A program made the position numbers and the translations under genes. The notes beneath the pieces are model-generated. The model was not told where the DNA came from, searched no databases, and saw only the letters and a list, made by a program, of their open reading frames with translations. From contig JOAA01000012.1 of the NCBI GenBank assembly GCA_000720375.1, positions 124,001 through 188,000 of the forward strand: a DNA stretch of 64,000 bases. The letters are read 5' to 3'. Below, in pieces: positions 8,525 to 17,082 of this stretch; positions within the stretch are counted from its first letter, which is position 1, and every line of letters starts with the position of its first letter. The DNA is from Rhodococcus rhodnii (lineage in GTDB: Bacteria > Actinomycetota > Actinomycetes > Mycobacteriales > Pseudonocardiaceae).

Positions 8525-8700
8525 TGGACATCGTGCGGGGACAGTTTCGTTGGCCGGCAGAGTGAGCTAAACAAGCTCACCCTGCCGGCTGTGTGCCGGG
8601 ACCGTGCTGTCTTGCTCATGCCGACCGCGCGGAGGTTGGCGTCGCACGAACATCCTGGGCAAGCGCGGGATGGCCGGGCGGGCAGAGATCCGGTCCCGAT
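8525..8700 (+). pseudogene. Collapsed remnant of a LuxR-family (LAL) ATPase gene
   Basis: Three blocks match the intact gene at 8749-11493 in the same order. (1) 8525-8582, from GACATCGTG, reads VRGQFVGRQSELNKLT once one extra T near 8545 is removed, against VRAQFVGRRNELDELA. (2) 8611-8648, CTCATGCCGACCGCGCGG and flanks, encodes LLMPTARRLA, as at residues about 323-333 of the intact protein. (3) 8649-8693 encodes NILGKRGMAGRAEIR, matching the last helix region NILGKLGATGRAEIR. Roughly 2.5 kb of gene is therefore reduced to 176 bp by internal deletions and a frameshift. A 20-codon ORF at 8509-8570 overlapping it is probably meaningless. Confidence 0.85.
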
Positions 8701-8748
8701 CGCCTTGGCTCGCGGCCGTGATGCCCAACATGGTTACGCTTAGACATC

Positions 8749-11493
8749 GTGAGGGCACAGTTCGTGGGTCGGCGCAATGAGCTCGACGAGCTCGCCAACC
8801 GGCTGCGCGCGGGCACCGGACAGGTCGTACTGGTGTCGGGCGAGCCGGGGATCGGCAAGACCAGGCTGGCCCACGAGCTGACAGCGGTCGCCGAGGCGAA
8901 CGGTGTGCTCGCCTGCTGGGGCCGAGCGGTTCAGGATGACGGCAGCCCGTCGTACTGGCCGTTCCGGCAGGTGCTCAAGCTGCTCGCGAGGTTGCACGCG
9001 CCCGGCCCGCTGGCCGGTGATCTGTCGCTGCTCGTACCGGAATTCGGCGACGGGCCGGCGATGTCGCCGGGGGAGCGGTTCCAGGTCTTCGAGGCGGTCA
9101 CGGAGTACCTGACCGGCGTCGGCAAGGTCCTGATCGTGCTGGATGACCTGCAGTGGGCCGATCCGCCGACCGTGCAGCTACTCGTCCACCTTGCCAGGGC
9201 GATCAGATCCGCACCGGTGATGATCCTGGTGACCTACCGGGACACCGAGATCTCCCCGGCGTTGTCCGACGCGCTCGCGTCCTTGGCGCGTGAGGAAACG
9301 GTGTCACGGATCCGGTTGACCGGACTGTCGGAGACTGAGGTCGCTGTCCAGTTGGCCAGTCTGACCGGAGGGACGGTCGCGGCCGATGTAGCGGCCGCGG
9401 TCAGCCGCCGGACGGGCGGGAATCCGTTCTTCGTCGCCGAAGTGGGCCGGATCCTCGACCAGCAGGGGACACGCTTGCCGGACGCGGTCATCGACGCGGT
9501 CCGGGTCCGGATGGACGCGTTGTCACCGGAATGCCGCGAGATGCTGGCCGCGGCGTCGGTACTGGGCACCGACGTGGACCCGGCGCTTGTGGCCGCCGTA
9601 CTCGGCCGGCCGCTGGACGAGGTCCTGGCGTCGATGGACGAGGCGCTGCAGGCCGGCGTGCTGTCCGGTTTGGACGGTTGGTGGTTCACACACGATCTGG
9701 TCAGGGAGGCGGCGCGGCTGCTGATGCCGACCGCGCGGCGATTGGCGCTGCACGCGCGTACCGCGACGGCGATGGAGCAGCGCCCGGAAGCCGTGCAGCG
9801 GGCTGCGGAGATCGCGCACCACTGGCTCGAAGCGTTGCCTGCCGGTGACGCGACGAAGGCGGCCGAGTGGGCGCGGCGCGCGGGCGATGTCGCGATGGCG
9901 CAATTGGCCTGGGAGAACGCGGTAAGCCTATACGCGCGGGCACTGCGCGCCGCGCCGGACATGCCGGACGTCGACCGTGCGTCTTTGTTGACCAACAAGG
10001 GAATCGCGCAACTGCGGCAAATGGACATCGTCGGCGGCGAGGAGACGCTGCGCCAGGCCGCCGCGTCGGCACGGAAATCCGGCGATGTCACCATGATCGC
10101 CGAAGTGGCCTTGGCGATGGAAACGGTCAGCAGTTCGGACTGGGCCACATTGGGCAAGTCGTTGTCCGACGAGGCCTTGCCCGCGTTGGAAGACGGCCCG
10201 TTGCGTTCCCGGCTGCTGGCACAACATGCCGCTGAGTTGTCGTTCCACGGTTCGCCCGACCTGGACGCGGTGTCCGCCGAGGCTTTGGCCATCGCTGACC
10301 GGACACAGGATCCGCGTGCGTTGCGGGCCGCGCTGCGGGCTCGTCAGCTCGCGCTTGCCGGGCCGGAGGGCGTGCACGAACGAGTGAGCCTCGGCGACCG
10401 CATGCTGACCATCGGGGTCACCGACGCGGACCCGGAAGCCATGATGTGGGGCAGGCTCTGGCGGTTCGACGCGTTCTGCCAGCTCGGCCGGATGGACGAC
10501 GCCGAGCGGGAACTGGCCCTGATCAAACAAAGCGTGGCCAAGGTCCGTACCAAGATCGCGCGCTGGCATTACCTGCGCAGTGAGATCGCCATCGAGCACG
10601 TGCGTGGACGCTTCGCCAGGGCACGTGAACTGGCATCGGCGGCCATCGATCTGGTGAAGGACAACGGCGGACCGGTCGTACTGGCGATCTCAGTGTCCAC
10701 ATCGGCCTTGGTCGCCGGGATGACCGGCGACGAAGACGCCATCATCGCCGAATACAACGACTACCTGTGCCATCCGCCGGAAATGATTTCCGCGATGATC
10801 GGCGCATGGCACGCCCAATGCGGCCGGATCGAAATCGCGCGGCGGTGTTTCGTCCCCGCACAAGTCCATGAGCCCATCAGCGGCATGCGACGGCTGTCGG
10901 TGCTGTGCGCGCTGGTAGTTCTGGCCGAGCAGTTCAAGGACAGGGAAACCGCCGCGGTGGCATATCGCCGGTTGTTGCCGTTCGAGGATCTCATTCAGTG
11001 CGGTGGCGCCGGAGTCGTCACCATCGAAGGCGCGGTCGCCGGCTCGTTAGGCCTCGCGGCGGCCGTCTGCGACCGGCTGGACGACGCCGTACGACACCTG
11101 CGGCGCGCCATCGAGATCAACGATCGCGTCGGATTACCGCCCTATGTCGCCACCGCCACGCTGGACCTGGCCCGAGTACTCGCCCGCCGCGACCGCCCCG
11201 GCGACGCCGCCGAATCGGTCGCGTTGGCACAGTCCGCACGGGCCATGGCCGAACAGATGGGCATGCGGCGCCTGGTGGCCGCCGCTGAATCCCTTACCGG
11301 GCCCCGAGTTCTTTCCCCGCGGGAAGGTGAGATCGCCCGGCTCGTCGCACAGGGATTGACGAACAGGCAGATCGCCGCGACCGTGCACATCTCGGTGCGG
11401 ACCGTGGAGACGCACGTACAGAACATCCTCGGCAAACTCGGCGCGACCGGCCGCGCCGAAATCCGACCGAAAATGCCAGGAAGTGGTCGCTAG
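8749..11493 (+). CDS. LuxR-family transcriptional regulator with AAA ATPase domain (LAL type)
   Basis: The 914-residue protein begins at a GTG (VRAQFVGRRNELDEL). The N-terminal STAND-type ATPase has Walker A GEPGIGKT at residues 31-38 and Walker B VLIVLDDLQWAD with the acidic pair at 132-133. A long helical, TPR-like region follows (about 330-840). A C-terminal LuxR helix-turn-helix (about 855-907) contains LSPREGEIARLVAQGLTNRQIA and RTVETHVQNILGK. LAL regulators are large ligand-sensing activators, often of secondary metabolism. The next genes on the same strand are a short peptide and a P450, so it is a candidate regulator of that locus (inference from position only). A decayed paralogue lies directly upstream. 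Confidence 0.92.
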   Translation: MRAQFVGRRNELDELANRLRAGTGQVVLVSGEPGIGKTRLAHELTAVAEANGVLACWGRAVQDDGSPSYWPFRQVLKLLARLHAPGPLAGDLSLLVPEFGDGPAMSPGERFQVFEAVTEYLTGVGKVLIVLDDLQWADPPTVQLLVHLARAIRSAPVMILVTYRDTEISPALSDALASLAREETVSRIRLTGLSETEVAVQLASLTGGTVAADVAAAVSRRTGGNPFFVAEVGRILDQQGTRLPDAVIDAVRVRMDALSPECREMLAAASVLGTDVDPALVAAVLGRPLDEVLASMDEALQAGVLSGLDGWWFTHDLVREAARLLMPTARRLALHARTATAMEQRPEAVQRAAEIAHHWLEALPAGDATKAAEWARRAGDVAMAQLAWENAVSLYARALRAAPDMPDVDRASLLTNKGIAQLRQMDIVGGEETLRQAAASARKSGDVTMIAEVALAMETVSSSDWATLGKSLSDEALPALEDGPLRSRLLAQHAAELSFHGSPDLDAVSAEALAIADRTQDPRALRAALRARQLALAGPEGVHERVSLGDRMLTIGVTDADPEAMMWGRLWRFDAFCQLGRMDDAERELALIKQSVAKVRTKIARWHYLRSEIAIEHVRGRFARARELASAAIDLVKDNGGPVVLAISVSTSALVAGMTGDEDAIIAEYNDYLCHPPEMISAMIGAWHAQCGRIEIARRCFVPAQVHEPISGMRRLSVLCALVVLAEQFKDRETAAVAYRRLLPFEDLIQCGGAGVVTIEGAVAGSLGLAAAVCDRLDDAVRHLRRAIEINDRVGLPPYVATATLDLARVLARRDRPGDAAESVALAQSARAMAEQMGMRRLVAAAESLTGPRVLSPREGEIARLVAQGLTNRQIAATVHISVRTVETHVQNILGKLGATGRAEIRPKMPGSGR

Positions 11494-11573
11494 CCCGATT
11501 ATTTCATACCGTGGTTTCAGCTTGGCAACAGTATGACTTCAGCGCTTTGTCGTTCCTTGCGTAAACGATTTCG

Positions 11574-11603
11574 TTGACAATGCCGAGCTCGTTCTCGTAC
11601 CGT
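11574..11603 (+). promoter_or_regulatory. Probable sigma-70/HrdB-type promoter of the peptide-P450 locus
   Basis: A perfect -35 box TTGACA (11574-11579) is followed by an 18-nt spacer and TACCGT (11598-11603), which fits TAnnnT. The predicted start would lie about 11610, about 34 nt upstream of the 29-residue ORF. The flanking gap (11494-11643) is richer in A/T than its neighbours. Confidence 0.6.
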
Positions 11604-11643
11604 CCCTTCGGTAATTGGGCCGCTCGCCGAAAGGGGGAGTGTA

Positions 11644-11733
11644 ATGCGTTCGCTTCGTTTCTTCACGCGTTCCGTGCAGCGCAGCTTGCGGAACAAGGAA
11701 GCCGGTTGGGTCATCGACTGCGAGATCTACTGA
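11644..11733 (+). CDS. Putative RiPP precursor peptide (29 aa)
   Basis: This short ORF was found by reading the gap between the LuxR and P450 genes. The ATG is preceded by AGGGGGAG, as strong as any ribosome site in the window; the following P450 gene carries an equivalent GAGGGGGAG. The product is basic at its N-terminus (MRSLRFFTRSVQRSL, with four Arg) and ends in an uncharged-to-acidic aromatic tail after RNKEA: GWVIDCEIY. A cationic leader plus a short C-terminal segment with Trp, Cys and terminal Tyr is the layout of precursors whose aromatic residues are cross-linked by a dedicated P450 (atropopeptide/biarylitide-like RiPPs). I do not claim identity to a named precursor. The P450 gene begins 56 nt downstream. 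It could instead be a leader peptide controlling the P450 gene. Confidence 0.6.
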   Translation: MRSLRFFTRSVQRSLRNKEAGWVIDCEIY

Positions 11734-11789
11734 GTGAGACGGCGGCGCGGTGGCGGCCTGTCACCGCGTACCTGTGAGGGGGAGTCAGG

Positions 11790-12911
11790 GTGCGTGGCAC
11801 CAGCGCGTTCATGGCGGATCCGCTGCGGCATCTGGCGGCGTGGAATCAGGATCGCCGCGCGATCCGGCAGTTCGAGCCGGGTAGGTACGTCGTCGCTGAC
11901 GGCGAGCTCATACGTGACGTGCTGGCCAGCACGACGACGCCGTTCGAAGCCAAGGCGGCCACCTTCGGCGCCGTCGCGGACTGGATACCGGGCTCGGAGC
12001 GCACCCGCCCGTTGAATGCGGCACTGGCGAAAGAACTCGACCGCGCCTGGCACGCGGTATCGCCCGAGCGGATCACCGAGGAACTCGAGCGAAGTGCCGG
12101 TGAACCGTGGCCGACCGCGCTGTCCGGCCTTTACTTGCGGCTGTTCAAAGAACAGTTGTTCCCCGGATTGACCGGCAAACAACAGCGACTGCTTCGACAG
12201 GCGCTGGATTTCTCGAATCGCCTCGACCGCGACGATTCCACGATGCTTCAGCTCCGCCGTCGAATCGCGCACAGCCAGGCCGAGGCCGCGTTGTACGACT
12301 GGGCCGCCGGACGGCAGGAACCCGGTGACATCCAGGAAGCCATGCAGCGCGTGGTCAACTCGATGGATGAGGTCGCCCTTCTGCTGCACGGCCTCGTCGG
12401 TGCGCTGTGCCGGGCGACAGCGATGGTCATGTCCTGGGCCGCGTTGCTCGACTGCGGATGGACACTGGGCATGCCCACCGGGACGACGCTGAAGCTGGAA
12501 GAGCCGGTTCACCCGGCCGAGTACCGCGTCCGGGAAGCGTTGCGGCTCTGGCCGGTGGCTTGGTTGATCTCCAGGAAGGTGACGCAAGCGACCACGCTCA
12601 GCGGCACCACGCTGACGCCCGAAGACCGCCTTTTCCTTTGTACGTACCTGTTGCACCGCGATCCGGATGTCTGGCAGGACCCCGACGAGTACCGCCCGGG
12701 CCGCTGGGAGAATCCGCCCGTCGGGTACAAGTCGGTCTATCTTCCGTTCGGTTTCGGCGCGGCGGCCTGCGTGGGCTCGCGGTTCGTCAGCCAGGCGACG
12801 GCCCGGGTGCTGGAATGCTGGAGCGCGTTGCCGGACCAGAAAGCCACCCTGCTCACGCAGAACCCCGCAATGGGCTCACTCCTCGCCCCGCCGGTCTTCA
12901 AGTTCAACTGA
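11790..12911 (+). CDS. Cytochrome P450, candidate peptide-modifying enzyme
   Basis: The GTG at 11790 follows GAGGGGGAG by 5 nt. The 373-residue protein has the two P450 hallmarks: ExxR as EALR at residues 249-252 in the K helix, and the heme-ligand loop FGFGAAACVG with Cys327. The I-helix region (near GLVGALCRATAMV) lacks the usual acid-threonine pair of (A/G)GxxT oxygen-activation motifs, and the protein is shorter than typical CYPs of about 400 residues, both signs of a divergent subfamily. No ferredoxin or reductase gene is adjacent, so electrons must come from elsewhere. With the upstream 29-codon ORF it forms a minimal two-gene unit, suggesting that it oxidatively cross-links Trp/Tyr/Cys side chains of the peptide (inference). 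Confidence 0.88.
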   Translation: MRGTSAFMADPLRHLAAWNQDRRAIRQFEPGRYVVADGELIRDVLASTTTPFEAKAATFGAVADWIPGSERTRPLNAALAKELDRAWHAVSPERITEELERSAGEPWPTALSGLYLRLFKEQLFPGLTGKQQRLLRQALDFSNRLDRDDSTMLQLRRRIAHSQAEAALYDWAAGRQEPGDIQEAMQRVVNSMDEVALLLHGLVGALCRATAMVMSWAALLDCGWTLGMPTGTTLKLEEPVHPAEYRVREALRLWPVAWLISRKVTQATTLSGTTLTPEDRLFLCTYLLHRDPDVWQDPDEYRPGRWENPPVGYKSVYLPFGFGAAACVGSRFVSQATARVLECWSALPDQKATLLTQNPAMGSLLAPPVFKFN

Positions 12912-12982
12912 CAAGGCCTGTGACGCCGGTCACTATTTGACTGCGGAGTGCAACGGTCGCGAATGGTCGACTACAACGGGTC

Positions 12983-13576
12983 GTGACTGTTTCGTTGACG
13001 GAGGCCGCGGTGCGGGATGGGCCAAGGTCGGATGCCGAGCTCTGGCGGCTCATCGCCGCCGACGACCACCAGGCCTTCACGGACCTGTTCGAACGGCACG
13101 CGCAGACCGTCTGGAATTACGCGTACAAGCTCACTGCTTCGTGGAGCGCGGCCGACGATCTGCTTGCGACCACTTTCATGACCGCCTGGCGCAGACGCGG
13201 CGAAGTCCGCCTCGTCCGCGACAGCGCGTTGCCGTGGTTGTACACCGTGACCGCGAACCTGTGCCGAGGAGAGCGCCGCAGGCTGAGCCGCTTTCTCAGG
13301 CTGGTCCCGAAGTTGGCGACCACAGAATCAACACCCGACCACGCCGAGAAGTTCGCTCAGGACAACGCGACTCAGGCGCGGCTTCGGCGTGTCCTCGCGG
13401 CGATCGAGCGATTGCCGCCGAAGGAGCGCGAAGCGGTGCAGGTCTGCTTGCTCGGCGGCACGTCCGCGGCGGACGCCGCCGAACTGTTCGGCATCTCCGA
13501 GACCAGCGTGCGCTCGCGGCTTTCCCGCGCCCGGTCCCGGTTGCATGAGCTTTCCCAGGAGACATCAGATGAATGA
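12983..13576 (+). CDS. ECF-type RNA polymerase sigma factor
   Basis: The protein has 197 residues from a GTG. Region 2 (about residues 25-95) contains FTDLFERHAQTVWNYAYKLT and a diverged core-binding segment (SWSAADDLLATTFMTAWRRR). Region 4 (about 130-190) contains RLPPKEREAVQVCLLGG and ETSVRSRLSRARSRL. It would direct RNA polymerase to a small regulon. Its stop overlaps the start of the next gene, a one-pass membrane protein, which is the standard sigma/anti-sigma arrangement. The gene lies 71 bp after the P450 gene; whether it belongs to that locus is unclear. Confidence 0.9.
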   Translation: MTVSLTEAAVRDGPRSDAELWRLIAADDHQAFTDLFERHAQTVWNYAYKLTASWSAADDLLATTFMTAWRRRGEVRLVRDSALPWLYTVTANLCRGERRRLSRFLRLVPKLATTESTPDHAEKFAQDNATQARLRRVLAAIERLPPKEREAVQVCLLGGTSAADAAELFGISETSVRSRLSRARSRLHELSQETSDE

Positions 13577-14843
13577 CATCCTTGACGTGCACGAGGAACG
13601 GGAGTTGCCGGAGTCCGTGCGTGCCGACGCCCGCCGCCGGATCGTCGCCGACATCCATCGTCCTAACCGGACAGGTGGCTGGGCTCCGCTGGCCATCGCG
13701 TCGGCCGTCGTTCTGCTCGCTGCGGGCGCGGTGACCTTCACCGTCACCACGAGCCGCTCGCAGGAACTTCCACCCGCTACCGCGGAAAGCCAGAACCGAT
13801 TCGTGACGCCTGAGGAGATGTACAGCGTCAAGGATCTTCAAGCACCGCCCGAGCAGGCGGCCCGCTGTGCGGCGGCCGGAGCCGACTGGCGACCGCTGAT
13901 GACGGCGTCCGCCCGAGGTGTCACCGTCATCACGTATTCGACCGATGCTGGGCCACGGTTCTGCGAACTGACACCGTCCACTGTGACGCTTTCCGCGCCC
14001 GTTGATGCCACATCTACCGCGGGAACGGCACGGGCCACGTTCGTTTCCGCTTCGGGCACCGTCGCCGGAGTGCTGGATCCAGCCTTTCGGGCAATGCAGG
14101 TCGGGCCGGGTGGTCGACAGCCCGGTCGAACGCTTGCTGTCGTGCGTGCCGGGGTTTTCGTGGCGCCCAACAACTTGCCGCCCGGTGCCCAAGGACTGAC
14201 GATCGCTCTCGGCGGGACACCGCAGATCATGGGAGGCGAGCGGTCGGTGCCCGCCACCGAAGTCCCTTCCGTCACGCCCGCCGTGGTCGATCGTCCGCAG
14301 CCGCCCAGGGGTTCGGAGTCGGACGGTGCGCGCCGCCTGGCCGACTGCTTCGCCCGCCCGTCCGCATACCGTGCTGTCGATCCGGCGAACTGGGAGGCCA
14401 CCGAGTCGTTGCCACTCACCAAGGAGGAGACCCTCCAACTTGGACGATACGGGAATCTCCTCGCTGTCTGTGTGATCTCGGCTGACCAAGTCTCGCTCAA
14501 GATCGACGAGGAGGCGCCCGGCAACGGCTACCGTGACCTGGAGGTCCCGTCGAACCCATATCTGTTCAGCACCACCGTGTTCTACGACTTCCGGGAGCGC
14601 CCGGGCGGCAGCGGCGAAAGCGACACCGTGGTGGTGGCCGGCCTGGTGAAGTCCCCGGATGTCGCGTCGGTGAGCATTTCCCGGCCGGAGTCACCCGCCG
14701 TTCGAGCAGATGTCCACAATGGAACGTTCGCGCTGCCCAACATCTGGCTCAACGAAGGCACGCTCGAGCAACGGCACAAGAGCGAGATCACCGTGCTGGA
14801 CGCGAAAGACACTGTGCTGGCCCGGCTTCCCATCCGCATCTGA
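13569..14843 (+). CDS. Membrane protein, putative anti-sigma partner of the ECF factor
   Basis: The ATG at 13569 overlaps the sigma-factor gene by 8 nt, so translation is probably coupled. The 424-residue product has a cytoplasmic stretch of about 37 residues (MNDILDVHEERELPESVRADAR), one transmembrane helix (about 38-58, APLAIASAVVLLAAGAVTF) and a large extracytoplasmic region rich in Thr, Pro and Val. The cytoplasmic part is too short for, and lacks, the HxxxCxxC zinc anti-sigma motif, so an anti-sigma role rests on gene order only. I do not recognise the extracellular domain. It could be a sigma-coupled sensor of the cell envelope. Confidence 0.75.
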   Translation: MNDILDVHEERELPESVRADARRRIVADIHRPNRTGGWAPLAIASAVVLLAAGAVTFTVTTSRSQELPPATAESQNRFVTPEEMYSVKDLQAPPEQAARCAAAGADWRPLMTASARGVTVITYSTDAGPRFCELTPSTVTLSAPVDATSTAGTARATFVSASGTVAGVLDPAFRAMQVGPGGRQPGRTLAVVRAGVFVAPNNLPPGAQGLTIALGGTPQIMGGERSVPATEVPSVTPAVVDRPQPPRGSESDGARRLADCFARPSAYRAVDPANWEATESLPLTKEETLQLGRYGNLLAVCVISADQVSLKIDEEAPGNGYRDLEVPSNPYLFSTTVFYDFRERPGGSGESDTVVVAGLVKSPDVASVSISRPESPAVRADVHNGTFALPNIWLNEGTLEQRHKSEITVLDAKDTVLARLPIRI

Positions 14844-14849
14844 GCGGGT

Positions 14850-15314
14850 TCAGCGTCCGACGCTGCCGTCGATCAACTCCCGCAGGATGTCGGCGTGTCC
14901 CGCGTGCCGTGCGGTTTCCTCGATCATGTGGACCAGCGTCCACCGCCTCGACGAACCTCGGCGCGCGCCCGGGTCCGTGAGGTTGTCCCAGGACATGATC
15001 TCGTCGTTCGCTTCGGTATTGGTTTTCCGGTACGCGGCAAGGATTGCGTCCGCGGTGTCATCCGGGGCGAGGTGGAACGTCGCCTTCCACTTGGTCACGG
15101 CCTCGCCGAGCAGCCAGTACCGCTCCACATGGGTGAGGTGCTTGATCAGCCCGAGCAGGTTCGTCCCGGATGACACGCCCGCGGTGCGGGCCTGAGGTTC
15201 CGGCGCTCCTTCGGCCTTGGCCGCTATGGCCGTGCGCAGGTAGTCAAGGAACCCGACGAGTACATCCTTCTCGTCGGGGCCGGTCGACGGCGGCCCGGTA
15301 TCACGTTTTCCCAT
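14850..15314 (-). CDS. DinB/DUF664 family protein
   Basis: The ATG at 15314 was chosen because the family domain starts a few residues later (DEKDVLVGFLDYLRTAI). The 154-residue protein shows the DUF664/DinB pattern of His ligands: NLLGLIKHLTHVERYWLL near residues 52-69 and WTLVHMIEETARHAGHADIL near 125-144. This is a predicted metal-binding four-helix bundle, with function often unknown and thiol-dependent transferase activity in some relatives. It is convergent with the membrane protein gene, leaving only 6 bp between their ends. Confidence 0.88.
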   Translation of the reverse strand: MGKRDTGPPSTGPDEKDVLVGFLDYLRTAIAAKAEGAPEPQARTAGVSSGTNLLGLIKHLTHVERYWLLGEAVTKWKATFHLAPDDTADAILAAYRKTNTEANDEIMSWDNLTDPGARRGSSRRWTLVHMIEETARHAGHADILRELIDGSVGR

Positions 15315-15403
15315 ACGTGCCACCCTGGCGCCGAGCCGCCGCGAAAAGCACGAAACGTTGCCGGAACGGCAAAACCGGGTCGGTCGCCCGACCCGTATCC
15401 TGC

Positions 15404-16156
15404 TCAATCCAATGCCGTGCCGCTGGTCATGTTGATCTCGGTTCCGGTGATCGTGCGGGCCCAGTCCGATGCCGCGAACGCCGCCACGTTGCCGACGTCG
15501 GCCAGAGTCGCGGCGTGGCCGGTGAGGGTGCCCTTGACGAAACTGTCGATGATCATCTGGCGGTTTTCGTAGTCCAGCGGGATCGATTCGAACAGGCCGC
15601 TGGTCCGCAGGCTGAGCACGCGGATGCCGTGCCTGCCCAATTCCACCGCGAGTTGCCGGCGCATCGACTCCACCGCGTCGAAGGTGACCTGGATACCGCC
15701 GAAGTTGTAGTCGTGCATCAGCGGGCTGCGTTCGACCGAGCCGCCGAATGCCATGATCACGCCGGACTTCTGCTTGATCATGTGTCGCGCGGCCGCGCAC
15801 GAGGTGAGGAATTTCGAGCTGACCGCCGTGATCACCGGGCGGATGTAGTCATCGAGGGTCATCTCGACCATCGGGGTGCCTTGCGTGTCGGTGTCCGAAA
15901 TGACGTTCATCGAGATGTCGATGCTGCCCGCCTGTGCGGCGACGGCGTCCGCGTGCTCGTTGACCTGGCGTTCGTCGAGGGCGTCGACCTGGGCGATCTC
16001 GACGTTGCGGCCGATGCGCTCAGCGGCTTTCTCGAGCGTGGCCAGCGAGCGTCCGACAAGGAAGACGCGAGCGCCTTCACGGACGAAAGCGGTGGCCACG
16101 GCCGTGCCGACCCTCCCGCCGCCGTAGATGATCGCGTTCTTGCCGTCGAGCAACAT
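15404..16156 (-). CDS. SDR-family protein with altered active site
   Basis: The 250-residue Rossmann protein starts MLLDGKNAIIYGGGRVGTAV, where the usual TGxxxGIG nucleotide motif appears as YGGGRVGTA. It ends ITGTEINMTSGTALD, the normal SDR C-terminus. The position of the catalytic YxxxK reads YNFGGIQ, so the lysine is replaced by glycine; the catalytic Ser position is also uncertain (MAFGGSVERS). It may therefore be a poor oxidoreductase, or use cofactor differently. The protein is cytoplasmic and no partner gene is obvious. It is followed 59 bp away by an ECF sigma gene on the same strand. Confidence 0.85.
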   Translation of the reverse strand: MLLDGKNAIIYGGGRVGTAVATAFVREGARVFLVGRSLATLEKAAERIGRNVEIAQVDALDERQVNEHADAVAAQAGSIDISMNVISDTDTQGTPMVEMTLDDYIRPVITAVSSKFLTSCAAARHMIKQKSGVIMAFGGSVERSPLMHDYNFGGIQVTFDAVESMRRQLAVELGRHGIRVLSLRTSGLFESIPLDYENRQMIIDSFVKGTLTGHAATLADVGNVAAFAASDWARTITGTEINMTSGTALD

Positions 16157-16215
16157 GGTGCCTCCTGGGTTGGGTTGCCTCTACAACCCAGGAGGCCGCG
16201 ACAACTCATCGCGGA

Positions 16216-17076
16216 TCAGGCAGAAAGTTCCGAAGGCAGTCCGTACCTGGGGAAATCCGCGGTCAGGAACGACACGACCTCGGCGATCTTCGATCCTTCG
16301 AACCGCAGCAGATCCAGTCCCGCCGGCACGTAACGGTCGCCTTCGAGCATGTACGTGCCGAACGCCAGCTGGCCGTTCGCCCGCGCCGGCAGGAACTTCC
16401 AGCGCGTGCGCAGTGGCGTCGCCAGGAAACCGCGGATGGCTTCGTGGCCCTGGTACCACTCCGGCAGCGGCGGCATCGCGTACTTCGCGTCCTCGGTCAG
16501 CATGGCCACGATCGCGTCCACGTCGCCGACCTCCCAGGCCGCGGCGTACTGGTCGGCGACCTTCTGCAGCTCAGGCCCTGGTTCCACGTACTTGCGCGGG
16601 GTGACGGCCTTGCGTGCGCGCTGCAAGGCGCTGTTCACGGCGGCTACGGTCGTGTCGAGTTGATCTGCGACTTCCTGCGCGGAGAAGCCGAGGACTTCGC
16701 GGAGCACCAGCACGGCCCGTTGCGTCGCGGACAGGTGCTGCAAGGCGGCGACGAACGCGAGCTCGATGCCTTCTCGTGCCAGGTAACTGGCCTCCGGGTC
16801 GTCCGGATACGGCTCCAGCCACATCGGGTCGTCGGCGTGGGTGAGCTCGGCCGGGAGTTCCCGTCTCGCCCGCTTCTCCAGCAGCGTCAAGCACCGGTTC
16901 GTGGCGATCTTGTACAGCCAGGCCCTGAGGTGCACGCCGTCGAAGCGGTCGGCCGAACGCCACGCGCGGACCAGCGTCTCCTGCAACACGTCCTCGGCGT
17001 CCTGCACCGAGCCGAGCATCCGGTAGCAGTGCGCCAGCAGCTCGCCACGCAGAAGATCGACTTGATCCCATCGCAC
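16216..17076 (-). CDS. ECF sigma factor with C-terminal SnoaL-like domain
   Basis: I favour the GTG at 17076 ([20 protein letters not shown]) because a TACGCT -10 box ends 6 nt before it; the frame reaches an ATG at 17103. Region 2 (about residues 8-75, [19 protein letters not shown]) and region 4 (about 120-170, [24 protein letters not shown]) are clear. The last 110 residues form a SnoaL/NTF2-like domain ([25 protein letters not shown]), typical of the large ECF group with built-in C-terminal control that needs no separate anti-sigma factor (SigJ/SigG-like). The gene is divergent from the SMI1-like gene, sharing one tiny promoter region. Confidence 0.88.
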   Translation of the reverse strand: MRWDQVDLLRGELLAHCYRMLGSVQDAEDVLQETLVRAWRSADRFDGVHLRAWLYKIATNRCLTLLEKRARRELPAELTHADDPMWLEPYPDDPEASYLAREGIELAFVAALQHLSATQRAVLVLREVLGFSAQEVADQLDTTVAAVNSALQRARKAVTPRKYVEPGPELQKVADQYAAAWEVGDVDAIVAMLTEDAKYAMPPLPEWYQGHEAIRGFLATPLRTRWKFLPARANGQLAFGTYMLEGDRYVPAGLDLLRFEGSKIAEVVSFLTADFPRYGLPSELSA

Positions 17077-17082
17077 CAGGTC

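Noticed and set aside
8509..8570. 20-codon ORF whose ATG overlaps the molybdopterin enzyme stop
   Set aside because: It runs into the LuxR-gene remnant and has no ribosome site of its own or recognisable features.
6208..8619. 803-codon minus-strand ORF
   Set aside because: Exactly antisense to the molybdopterin oxidoreductase, which has the complete iron-sulfur motif; the ORF is His/Arg/Gly-rich and without motifs.
11574..11777. 67-codon ORF overlapping the 29-codon peptide in another frame
   Set aside because: No ribosome site, starts inside the -35 box, and the 29-codon frame has a far better initiation region.
12920..12933. GTGAC-GCCG-GTCAC hairpin after the P450 gene
   Set aside because: Only 5 bp of stem; too weak to call as terminator or operator in DNA of this composition.
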